Source: Nanobdellota archaeon
GTDB taxonomy: Archaea > Nanobdellota > Nanobdellia > Woesearchaeales > JAHIVG01
NCBI GenBank assembly: GCA_018816705.1
Contig: JAHIVG010000111.1
Coordinates: 1-35,159 of the forward strand
Length of the DNA stretch: 35,159 bases
Reading direction: 5' to 3'
In this document: positions 1-6,991 of the stretch, in pieces
Layout: each line of letters opens with the position of its first letter
Position numbering within the stretch: position 1 is the stretch's first letter
Notes under the pieces: model-generated
Seen by the model: the letters and a program-made list of their open reading frames with translations, nothing else
The model's database searches: none
Told to the model about the DNA's origin: nothing
Translations under genes and position numbers: made by a program

Positions 1-5
1 GGCTT

Positions 6-959
6 TTGACAAAAAAGCAGCTGGAAATCTCAATATGTTCATGTGAATTGCAGGACCTGATATTAACCTTGTTATCATCCTCTGACTGGAAATCTCCTGT
101 TTTAGAAGACCCAGAAAAGTGGTTAGCGATCAATCCCCACAGATATGATATCATTTCACCGCACGGAAAATTCATTCATGAAAGAATATCACCAGAAAGA
201 GAGAATGCTCCGATGCTTGAGATTGTTCTCTTTTGCCAAACACATTTTCGTCCTGGGGCACGTCAAAAAACAATCGCGCTTCTCCCGATGCACCATGATC
301 ATATTTTCCAAGCGGGGAAGACATTGATTGAATCCCAAAAATTTGATTTTCTTGGTATAGAAGGTTATACAGGAGCATATGAGATAATGCAGGGTGTATT
401 GAATACTACGTTCTGTGACGGCTCTCCTTTGAATTGCGCCACCTACATATTAGAAGAGAGCGATTGGTTCAGTATTCGGGCAGGGGAAAAATTGGAACAT
501 GAATTCAAATGGAGGCTTAACACTTATGGAATTGATGATTATGAGAAAGCGGGTCTGTTGCCAGAAGAAGAAAGGGATAGAATTGAATCAAAATTTGCTC
601 AGATATACTTTGATTATGCGATTTATAGGCAAAAATATGAACTTGGACTTGCCTCTGGAGAAAATCTTCAAGATAAAGCGCAAAGGGTGCTGAATAATTG
701 CCGTGTCATCTTTGAACAATATTATAAACTGTTAATTGAGAGGGGTCTTTCTGCTGCAAGGGTCGCTATACACCATATGATAGAAAAAAATCTTTATAAG
801 GGCCTTATTGTCTTCGGCGGCCTGCACTTCTTGCAGTTTAAAGAGATCTTTGATAGGTTCATTGATGATGAGGGCTTAAGGAAAAAGTTGGTCACTGAAG
901 CCAATGGAAATCCAAAAACTACCTTATCATATTGGATTTTTTTGCCTCATAATAGCTGA
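6..959 (+). CDS. Uncharacterised 317-aa protein, possibly incomplete at its start
   Basis: The frame is open from a TTG at the very edge of the window, so the true start may lie upstream. I do not recognise the family with confidence. Visible marks are a histidine cluster (LLPMHHDH, about residue 93), a following 'FLGIEGYTG' stretch, and a late 'VFGGLHFLQF' segment. This arrangement loosely recalls TraB/ChaN-like proteins, which pair an early histidine/glutamate motif with a late Gly-x-His motif, but this is only a resemblance. There is no signal peptide or membrane segment, so it is probably cytoplasmic. It is followed by a 45-base gap and tRNA-Ile on the same strand. The base composition is more A+T-rich than the housekeeping genes further along. 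Confidence 0.6.
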   Translation: MTKKQLEISICSCELQDLILTLLSSSDWKSPVLEDPEKWLAINPHRYDIISPHGKFIHERISPERENAPMLEIVLFCQTHFRPGARQKTIALLPMHHDHIFQAGKTLIESQKFDFLGIEGYTGAYEIMQGVLNTTFCDGSPLNCATYILEESDWFSIRAGEKLEHEFKWRLNTYGIDDYEKAGLLPEEERDRIESKFAQIYFDYAIYRQKYELGLASGENLQDKAQRVLNNCRVIFEQYYKLLIERGLSAARVAIHHMIEKNLYKGLIVFGGLHFLQFKEIFDRFIDDEGLRKKLVTEANGNPKTTLSYWIFLPHNS

Positions 960-1004
960 TTAACCGCAATTAATAAAAACCCTTGTTATTAACTCACATG
1001 TTCC

Positions 1005-1110
1005 GGGCCCGTAGCTTAGTCTGGTGGAGCGCTGCTCTTATATGGGAGTGTTCTCGATGACAAGCAGTGGTCGTGGGTTCAAAAGAAAGCTGAAAGTCCC
1101 ACCGGGCCCA
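1005..1110 (+). tRNA. tRNA-Ile(UAU) with two introns
   Basis: The acceptor stem is GGGCCCG/CGGGCCC with A73. The anticodon stem is CTGCT/AGCAG and the T stem is GTGGG/CCCAC. The body closely resembles archaeal tRNA-Ile. The anticodon TAT is at 1039-1041. Intron 1 is 1043-1061 (19 nt, site 37/38): two 3-nt bulges flank it and its inner helix is GGGA/TCTC, although the central helix has mismatches. Intron 2 is 1084-1096 (13 nt, T-loop 59/60): central helix TTCA/TGAA with bulges AA|A and AG|T. Removing both gives a 74-nt tRNA with T-loop TTCAAAT. CCA is not encoded. A TATA-like AATAAAAAC lies about 30 nt upstream. It would read AUA codons, a job most archaea give to a modified CAU tRNA. Confidence 0.9.
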
Positions 1111-1111
1111 T

Positions 1112-3484
1112 TTATTTCATCACGAGCTGTATCTTTTCCTTCCTGTCCTTGTTCATCTCGTAGACGCCTGACAGCACTTCCATTGACCTCTGCTGGGGCG
1201 TGAAGTCAAAGTATGCTACATAATCCTTCCCTTGCTTCTGGAGCTTAAACCCGATCTCTTTCAGAGCCATGTTGTCAGCATATTTCGTCTTGTCACCTGA
1301 GATTGACGTATTCACTGCCACCAGCCGCACAGGCCTCCGCATCTCAGAGTCCAGCATCTCAAACACTATATCATAGCTGTTCAGCTCGAATATCATCGGC
1401 GCAATCTCATCGTAGCGGCTCTCTGCCCGCTTCACTGCATCGGGCGCGTCAATGGCAGCGTGGAATAGCCTCCTTTCCACCAGGTATTCATCCCCCCTGC
1501 TTAACGCATCGACAATCTTCCTGTATCCAGTAGGAGTGAGCGTGTGCTTACTATCCGCGACACCGACACTTGCCATGGACAGGAAGTTCTCGAATCTCAG
1601 TCCACTTGGCATGTCATCGGTATTGACTTGGCTGACGCAGGTTATCAAGGCCATCCCGTAACTCTCGACCAGGCCTGATTGGAAATAGCTCAGTCCTTTG
1701 TCCTCCCTTCTCAGCGCATTTAGACTGATTTCCCATTCATCCACGCTGTAGCCTGTGCAGTGTACCAGTTTTTTACCTTCACATGCCTCTATCTGATCCT
1801 TATATTTTGTTGCTTCCTCTTCAGGCAGCGTTATCCTCCCCTTTGCGGCCCTTGACATGCTGTGTATCTTTGCTATCAGGTCCTGGCTGCCTGATTCCAG
1901 GTGATGGAGGTGTTCCATTGCCTTCTTAAGTCCGGCTGCTGAGATGAACAATGGATGGTCGCGGTACTGCACTAATGTGTCTCGCGCTTTGAGGTCATCT
2001 GCAGTGAACTTCTCAAGGCTGCCGTAGTGGTTGAGCATGTCCTCGACATGGCTCTTGAAATCAGCCATTGAATCTACCTTCTTGCCGTTCTGTAACCTTT
2101 CCTCTGCGTCGAACCTTTCCCTTCCGAGGCTCCATTTGCCTGCGATGACACTCTTTACGAGCTGCCTTGCAGCCTTGTCAGTCTCTCCGCTGTATCCGCT
2201 GCTGAATTGCCCTGCCTTCCAGTTCCAGTAGAGCTGGTCCACGACCTTGGCAACATCGTTGCCTGCATCTTTCAATACTTCCCTTGCATTGGCCTGTCGG
2301 TCTTTCGCCAGCCCGGGCCTCACCCTCAGCGCAGACCACATTAGGACATATGGCACCGTCTCTCCTGCCAATGCACCCCTGACATTGATATAGCGCTCGA
2401 ATTCTGGATTATCGAGTTTCTCGTTCTTGGCCAAGAGCTGCAGGTCATCCATCACAGACCCCACTGTCTGCGTGACGTTCCCTGTCATCTGGCTCATCGC
2501 ATACCAATAGACGATAAGCTTGTTAGCATCAGGCACTGTTTCAACACGTGGATCCATCATCATCTCTAAGGAATTCCTCACAACAGCTGGAGCCTGTACC
2601 TGCTTGCGCATGAAATTGATGAGGTCTCCAGGTTTCTCGATGGCTTTCAGCATCACAGTGTAATCATTCGTGGCTTCAGCGTGTTCAAACAGCCTGTCCA
2701 GCTTCATCAGGACCCGGTAGTCCACCCCGAAGTTCACCTTCTTCGTTCTCTCTCCGTCCCTGATTATCTGCCGGGCCTCTTTGGCCACTCCCTCATAGTC
2801 CATCTCTCTTATCGACCTTATGAATTCCACTAGCTCATGATGCTTCTGCTTCTCGGACTCTGATAGCTCTTGTATCATCATTTGGGCCTTTGCCAGGTTC
2901 TGGCGTGCTGTCTCTCTGTGAAGAGCCAATGCTTTTGCTGCCTTCACATCTCTCCCTTCCGGTTCGAAATCGAAGTTCTGCCAGTGGTCATAACAGTCAT
3001 ATCCTGCCGACATCATCAGCTCGGGATCATTATCCCTGCTTTCGTATCCGCATGTGATTATGTTGCCTACCTCGGTAAGGCCGTGGAGGAAGCACCTGTT
3101 CTTCGGATCCTCCTTGTCGAGCGCGTAATGGGCGTTGATGGGAACCCACAGCTCTTTTGCTAGGAAATAATTGTCATGCCCTTGGCTGAGATCTACATCT
3201 CCTTTGCGAAGATCGAGGCCGAGGGTGTTCTTCGCCCTGATTAAGGGCAGCTTGTTATTCGCCCTGAGGACGTACTCAGCTGCCCAGCCGAAGATATAAT
3301 AATCGATTCCCAGCTCTTCTGGGAGGCCGTTAAGCATCTTTCCGAGCACGATCGCTCTCATCTTCTTTCCGCCTACCAGATAGTGGTCCAGGGCTTCTGC
3401 TGCGAGCATGGCTGCATCTGGGTCAGAACGCTTGAAATGCGACATGACCTTCCGCAATCTGCCTTCTAAATCGTTGTCCCCCAT
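1112..3484 (-). CDS. Large uncharacterised protein, 790 aa
   Basis: A long intact frame with ordinary codon use. ATG at 3484 lies about 27 nt below a TTTTTAAAC TATA-like box, so the mRNA is probably leaderless. I do not recognise the protein. It is hydrophilic and appears largely alpha-helical, with charged stretches of coiled-coil character around residues 190-260. There is no signal peptide and there are no membrane spans. The last 100 residues look more beta-rich ('VRLVAVNTSISGDK', 'KDYVAYFDF'). No catalytic motif I know is visible. Its stop codon lies one base beyond the 3' end of tRNA-Ile on the opposite strand, so the two transcripts converge with essentially no gap. Confidence 0.75.
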   Translation of the reverse strand: MGDNDLEGRLRKVMSHFKRSDPDAAMLAAEALDHYLVGGKKMRAIVLGKMLNGLPEELGIDYYIFGWAAEYVLRANNKLPLIRAKNTLGLDLRKGDVDLSQGHDNYFLAKELWVPINAHYALDKEDPKNRCFLHGLTEVGNIITCGYESRDNDPELMMSAGYDCYDHWQNFDFEPEGRDVKAAKALALHRETARQNLAKAQMMIQELSESEKQKHHELVEFIRSIREMDYEGVAKEARQIIRDGERTKKVNFGVDYRVLMKLDRLFEHAEATNDYTVMLKAIEKPGDLINFMRKQVQAPAVVRNSLEMMMDPRVETVPDANKLIVYWYAMSQMTGNVTQTVGSVMDDLQLLAKNEKLDNPEFERYINVRGALAGETVPYVLMWSALRVRPGLAKDRQANAREVLKDAGNDVAKVVDQLYWNWKAGQFSSGYSGETDKAARQLVKSVIAGKWSLGRERFDAEERLQNGKKVDSMADFKSHVEDMLNHYGSLEKFTADDLKARDTLVQYRDHPLFISAAGLKKAMEHLHHLESGSQDLIAKIHSMSRAAKGRITLPEEEATKYKDQIEACEGKKLVHCTGYSVDEWEISLNALRREDKGLSYFQSGLVESYGMALITCVSQVNTDDMPSGLRFENFLSMASVGVADSKHTLTPTGYRKIVDALSRGDEYLVERRLFHAAIDAPDAVKRAESRYDEIAPMIFELNSYDIVFEMLDSEMRRPVRLVAVNTSISGDKTKYADNMALKEIGFKLQKQGKDYVAYFDFTPQQRSMEVLSGVYEMNKDRKEKIQLVMK

Positions 3485-3575
3485 GAGTGGGGGGTAATGC
3501 GGAGGGGTTTAAAAAGGTTTTGAGGAATGCCTAATAAAAAAGCTTAAAAACAGGATGCCATTCCAAAAGGCCTGT

Positions 3576-3658
3576 GCGGCAGTAGTCTAATGGTAGGACA
3601 CTACCCTGCCAAAGATTGTAGATCGGTGGTAATCGGGGTTCGAATCCCCGCTGCCGCA
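3576..3658 (+). tRNA. tRNA-Gly(GCC) with a 12-nt anticodon-loop intron
   Basis: The acceptor stem is GCGGCAG/CTGCCGC with A73, the anticodon stem CTACC/GGTGG, the T arm CGGGG-TTCGAAT-CCCCG. The anticodon GCC is at 3608-3610. The intron is 3612-3623, between positions 37 and 38. The central helix CTGC/GTAG and bulges CA|A and AT|C fit the archaeal splicing-endonuclease rule, and the intron is so short that its 5-base remainder forms the loop directly (a bulge-helix-loop form). Unlike the other four tRNAs here, its T-loop is uninterrupted. A TATA-like CTTAAAAAC lies about 28 nt upstream. CCA is not encoded. The antisense strand of its 3' two thirds codes for the C-terminus of the neighbouring endonuclease. 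Confidence 0.93.
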
Positions 3659-4374
3659 TTTCTTAGGACCTTCGCCTTCCTCGGATTAGAAAATCCAATC
3701 ATTTGATAAAAATCCTCCAGTTCCTTTTTTCGCACTGTGATTTCATAACAATCTCGACAATTCGGTCTTGAATCATGGATTTTGACCAATTTGTGGTCAA
3801 TAAATAATTTAAAAAGAATATTCGAAATTTGTTCCATAAGCACTTTTGATATTGTCTTTACTCTCACTCTATATGTGTCAGCGTGTCCGTCCGTGTCGAA
3901 AACACCTCTGACAAAATGAGTAATAAACTCATAAGAATACGTACCAACATCATGTTTCAAGCAGACATTCTCGATTTTCCGATTTATCACGAGGAATGAA
4001 TCAATCAAATCAAATATTTTCCTTGAATAGAACATTAACATGAGTTGTGTTTGACTTTTGTAATATATCTTAACTTCCTTATTGAAATTATCTTCAATAA
4101 GTCTTTTAAGGTATAAAGCATAATCATAATCCTGTTTAGCATGTAAATGTATAGTTATGGTATGATGCCCAGTCTTTCTATCGTGGAAATATGATCCATC
4201 ACCCGCAAAAACACCTAAAAATTCCCCGATAACTTTAGGATTTGTCGGGATTCTTACTTCATCATATTTCTTATTAAAAAACCTCTGATTATTATGCGAA
4301 TGTGATATTTTATCGACCAGTTCCATTTCATAATGTAATTGTCGATTAATCATTTCATTATTAATCATTTTCAT
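3601..4374 (-). CDS. LAGLIDADG-family homing endonuclease, antisense into tRNA-Gly
   Basis: Two dodecapeptide motifs mark a single-chain LAGLIDADG enzyme: 'FLGVFAGDG' near residues 52-60 and 'FVRGVFDTDG' near 154-163, each ending in the acidic residue that binds the catalytic metal. About 100 residues separate them, as usual for two-domain monomeric members. These enzymes cut a long specific DNA site and promote copying of their own gene. ATG 4374 lies about 24 nt after a TATTTAAATA box. The gene is strikingly A+T-rich compared with its neighbours, which suggests recent transfer. The last 19 or so codons and the TAG stop (3601-3603) lie on the antisense strand of tRNA-Gly, so the natural C-terminus may originally have ended elsewhere. 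It could equally be a maturase, but location beside a tRNA favours a mobile endonuclease. Confidence 0.85.
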   Translation of the reverse strand: MKMINNEMINRQLHYEMELVDKISHSHNNQRFFNKKYDEVRIPTNPKVIGEFLGVFAGDGSYFHDRKTGHHTITIHLHAKQDYDYALYLKRLIEDNFNKEVKIYYKSQTQLMLMFYSRKIFDLIDSFLVINRKIENVCLKHDVGTYSYEFITHFVRGVFDTDGHADTYRVRVKTISKVLMEQISNILFKLFIDHKLVKIHDSRPNCRDCYEITVRKKELEDFYQMIGFSNPRKAKVLRNAAAGIRTPITTDLQSLAG

Positions 4375-4495
4375 AGTAGATTAAAAAAATTCCATATTTA
4401 AATAGCTCATGTCAGCCTATGTCCAGTGACCAGTGGCATTCCTAATGATGAATATTATAACGTAAAAATGAAAGGCTCTATTACTTTAATAATTA

Positions 4496-4630
4496 TGGGC
4501 CCGGCCGGAAGTTCGACCTTTGGTCACACGCCCGAAGGCGAACGCCTGAGGTTCTCGAACCGGCGATCTTCGCCGTGTAAGGGCAACGTCATGTATGGAG
4601 CCGAAGGCTTAGCCACTAGACTACGGGCCC
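4496..4630 (-). tRNA. tRNA-Val(UAC) with D-loop and T-loop introns
   Basis: Read on the minus strand, the acceptor is GGGCCCG/CGGGCCC with A73, the anticodon arm TTGCC-CTTACAC-GGCGA (anticodon TAC at 4577-4579, uninterrupted) and the T stem GCCGG/CCGGC. Intron 1 is 4593-4610 (18 nt, D-loop): central helix GTGG/CCAT, bulges CT|A and AC|A, inner helix AGCC/GGCT. Removal restores the typical archaeal D-arm sequence AGTGGCTATGACG. Intron 2 is 4510-4553 (44 nt, T-loop 59/60): central helix TTCG/CGAA, bulges AG|A and CT|T, inner helix ACCT/AGGT. The spliced T-loop is TTCGAGT and the mature length is 73 nt. CCA is not encoded. Confidence 0.93.
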
Positions 4631-4705
4631 GCAGCGAAAAGTTATTTGATTAGGTATTTAAATATAGCGATACTTTTATATATTGCCATCGACGGAATGG
4701 TTGAT
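4631..4705. promoter_or_regulatory. Divergent promoter region, tRNA-Val and scpA
   Basis: Two TATA-like boxes are visible. TATTTAAAT at about 4655-4664 is about 28 nt from the 5' end of tRNA-Val on the minus strand. CTTTTATATATTG at about 4672-4684 is about 28 nt before ATG 4706 on the plus strand, which would make the scpA mRNA leaderless and supports that start over ATG 4697. Confidence 0.6.
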
Positions 4706-5446
4706 ATGGAAGACAAGCTCTTCGAGATGTTGATGCAGGAGGATGACATCACCTGGCAGGCGATGATATACGAGCTTGTCCGCAAGGAGGGCTGGGATCC
4801 CTGGGACATCGACGTCTCTGCCCTCGCTCAGAGGTTCTTGGACATGCTGAAGAAGCTGAAAGAGATGAACTTACGCATCTCTGGCAAGATGGTGCTGGCA
4901 GCAGCTATCCTGCTGAAGCTGAAGTCCACCAGGCTGGTGGGAGAGGACCTTGATGAGTTCGACCGGATAATATCATCCTCAGAGACCACAGAAGATGAGT
5001 TCTATGATGAGCTTGAGGCAGCAGCCGCAAAGGAACAGGAGCATGACCCGGAGAACTTCCAATTAGTGCCCAAGACTCCCCAGCCGAGGAAGAGGAAAGT
5101 GTCTGTCTATGACTTGATGGATGCGTTGCAGAAGGCCATAGAAGTGAAGCGCCGCCGCGTCATCGATAGCATTCCCGCCGCACCCGAAGTCTCTGCTCCG
5201 AAGAAGCATGTGAACATATCCGAGATGATCCAGAATGTCTATAACCAGATCGCGATCTACTTCAAGGACCAGAAGGGCAGCAGACTGTACTTCTCCCAGC
5301 TCATCCCCTCTGAATCCAGGGAGGACAAGGTCCGTACCTTCATCCCTCTCCTCCATCTCACCCATCAACGCAGGATCAACCTTGATCAGGACGCCCACTT
5401 CTCAGACATCGAGATCTTTGTGAGGACACCTGAAAAGGCGCAGTAA
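4706..5446 (+). CDS. scpA: Segregation and condensation protein A (kleisin)
   Basis: ScpA is the kleisin that bridges the heads of the SMC dimer in prokaryotic condensin and helps compact and segregate the chromosome. The N-terminal helical SMC-binding part is clear ('WDIDVSALAQRFLDMLKKL', then 'MVLAAAILLKLKSTRL'). An acidic linker follows, then a C-terminal winged-helix region ('KVRTFIPLLHLTHQRRI'). At 246 residues it has the family's normal length. I prefer ATG 4706 because it lies at leaderless distance from a TATA-like box. The ORF track's longer start at 4646 would read through the promoter. No scpB or smc lies beside it in this window. A G-rich repeat begins 46 nt after the stop. Confidence 0.9.
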   Translation: MEDKLFEMLMQEDDITWQAMIYELVRKEGWDPWDIDVSALAQRFLDMLKKLKEMNLRISGKMVLAAAILLKLKSTRLVGEDLDEFDRIISSSETTEDEFYDELEAAAAKEQEHDPENFQLVPKTPQPRKRKVSVYDLMDALQKAIEVKRRRVIDSIPAAPEVSAPKKHVNISEMIQNVYNQIAIYFKDQKGSRLYFSQLIPSESREDKVRTFIPLLHLTHQRRINLDQDAHFSDIEIFVRTPEKAQ

Positions 5447-5491
5447 ATCATTCCAGCCTCAACATGACTTTTTCAAAGGCCGACTACTTGT

Positions 5492-5538
5492 GGGCGGGTG
5501 GGGGTAAAGTGGAGGCAGCGGATGGGGACATGTAAGCC
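5492..5538 (+). repeat. G-rich dispersed repeat, copy 1
   Basis: It begins GGGCGGGTGGGGG, a potential G-quadruplex core, and continues with GCAGCGGATGGGGACATGTA. The same two-part layout is seen at 27701-27748 and, more loosely, at 22404-22451. It lies between scpA and the prs promoter, outside any supported gene. Confidence 0.6.
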
Positions 5539-5579
5539 TTATAAGGGCTGGCGGCAGATCATCCAACAAATAATCAAAA

Positions 5580-5590
5580 CCTATTTAAAT
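5580..5590 (+). promoter_or_regulatory. TATA-like box for the prs operon
   Basis: CCTATTTAAAT lies about 38 nt before ATG 5623, leaving room for a short leader. A weak Shine-Dalgarno-like GGGGTTGA precedes the start. Confidence 0.5.
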
Positions 5591-5622
5591 GGCCCCTCAC
5601 CTATCCAGACAGGGGTTGACAT

Positions 5623-6573
5623 ATGCAGAGCGACATCCAATTAATCACCGGAACCGCGCATCCAGAGCTAGCCGGCAAGATAGCCAAGCAGCTCGGCATG
5701 AGGCTCGGGAAGTTGGAGCTGAAGCGCTTCGCCAACGGCGAGACCTATGCCCGCATCACAGAGACAGCCAGAGGGAGGGACGTTTTCATCATCCAGCCCA
5801 CTTGCCGCCCGGTGAACGACAACCTGATGGAACTCCTGATAATCATCGATGCCATGCGACGCTCTTCCGCCGGCAGGATCCATGCTGTCATACCTTGGTA
5901 TGGATATAGCAGGCAGGACCGCCAGGCCAAGTCCAGGGAGCCGATAACAGCTAAGCTTGTTGCCAACATGCTCTCTGCAGCAGGCGTTGACCATGTCCTT
6001 ACCATTGATCTCCACAGCGGTCAGACGCAGGGATTCTTCGATGTGCCTGTTGACCATCTCTACGGCCTTCCGGTGCTCGCAGAATACATCAAGAAGAAAG
6101 GCTTGAAAGACCTTGTGGTCGTCGGCCCCGACGTGGGTGCTTCCAAGAAGGCTGACAAGTTCTCCAAGACCCTGGGGGCTGACATCGCGATCGTCCATAA
6201 GTCCAGGCCCAAGCCGAACCAGGCGATAGCCCATTCAATAATCGGTAACGTAAACGGCAAGAACGTGGTCATCATCGATGACATGATAGATACGGGCGGC
6301 ACGATCGTCGAGGCCGTGAACCTGTGCAAGAAAGAGGGCGCTGAGGATATCTACGTCTGCGCCACGCACGCGGTCTTCTCCCCGCCCTGCGTCGAGAGAA
6401 TGTCGAAGCTGCCAGTCAAGGAGATAGTCGTGACAGACACGTTCCCTCTCCCGGAAGAGAAGCGATTCCCTTCCTTGGTGATAATTTCCATCGCTCCGCT
6501 GATCGCTGAGGCCATCAAGCGCATTCATGAAGAGAGTTCATTGACCCCGCTGTCAGACGGGAACATGACCTAG
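5623..6573 (+). CDS. prs: Ribose-phosphate pyrophosphokinase (PRPP synthetase)
   Basis: It transfers pyrophosphate from ATP to ribose 5-phosphate to make PRPP, the precursor for nucleotides, histidine and tryptophan. The two phosphoribosyltransferase-like halves are present. 'RFANGETYARI' near residue 38 is the first-half signature, 'DLHSGQTQGFFDVPVDHL' near 127 is the family's metal/ATP region, and 'VVIIDDMIDTGGTI' near 211 is the PRPP-binding loop. At 316 residues the length is normal. It has its own upstream TATA-like box and leads an operon with prefoldin alpha and ftsY. Its TAG stop is nine bases before the pfdA start. The long minus-strand frames over it are shadows. Confidence 0.96.
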   Translation: MQSDIQLITGTAHPELAGKIAKQLGMRLGKLELKRFANGETYARITETARGRDVFIIQPTCRPVNDNLMELLIIIDAMRRSSAGRIHAVIPWYGYSRQDRQAKSREPITAKLVANMLSAAGVDHVLTIDLHSGQTQGFFDVPVDHLYGLPVLAEYIKKKGLKDLVVVGPDVGASKKADKFSKTLGADIAIVHKSRPKPNQAIAHSIIGNVNGKNVVIIDDMIDTGGTIVEAVNLCKKEGAEDIYVCATHAVFSPPCVERMSKLPVKEIVVTDTFPLPEEKRFPSLVIISIAPLIAEAIKRIHEESSLTPLSDGNMT

Positions 6574-6582
6574 GTGAAAATC

Positions 6583-6990
6583 ATGGTAGACGAGAAGAAG
6601 GTCCAGGAAAAATATATGGAATATCAGATGGTTGAGCAGCAGCTGAAGCAGCTCCAGCAGCAGATACAGGCTATCGACTCCAAGCTGGAGGAAGCCGCTG
6701 TATTGTTCAATTCCTTGGAGGAGATCAAGGCTGCCAAGCCCGGCTCTGAGGTATTGGTCCCGATGAGCAACGGCATCTTTGTCAAGGGCACCCTCACTGA
6801 TGCGAGCACGATGCTCGTCAACGTGGGCGGCGGTGTCGTCGTGGACAAGACTGTCCAGGAAGTGAAGGATCTGATTAAGACCCAGATCGACGAGATCCAG
6901 AAGGCCCGGGAACAGGCCGTCATCGAGTTCGAGAAGGTGCTTAAGAGCTATTCCGACATCGAAGAGCAGCTCAAGAAGATGGTAGAATAA
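6583..6990 (+). CDS. pfdA: Prefoldin subunit alpha
   Basis: Prefoldin is a jellyfish-shaped hexamer that captures unfolded proteins and passes them to the thermosome. The chain shows the expected plan of helix, beta segment, helix: an N-terminal coiled coil rich in Gln, a central 'GSEVLVPMSNGIFVKGTL' hairpin and 'NVGGGVVVDKTVQE', then a C-terminal coiled coil. The length is 135 aa from ATG 6583. I chose this start over the track's GTG 6574 because AGGTGA at 6572-6577 is a good Shine-Dalgarno site for it. It sits one base before ftsY, an order seen in other archaea. Confidence 0.92.
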   Translation: MVDEKKVQEKYMEYQMVEQQLKQLQQQIQAIDSKLEEAAVLFNSLEEIKAAKPGSEVLVPMSNGIFVKGTLTDASTMLVNVGGGVVVDKTVQEVKDLIKTQIDEIQKAREQAVIEFEKVLKSYSDIEEQLKKMVE

Positions 6991-6991
6991 G

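Noticed and set aside
4426-4653. 75-aa plus-strand ORF
   Set aside because: It runs through the complement of tRNA-Val and its introns, so it is not a gene.
5668-6234. 188-aa minus-strand ORF over prs
   Set aside because: Shadow of a strongly conserved gene, no promoter.
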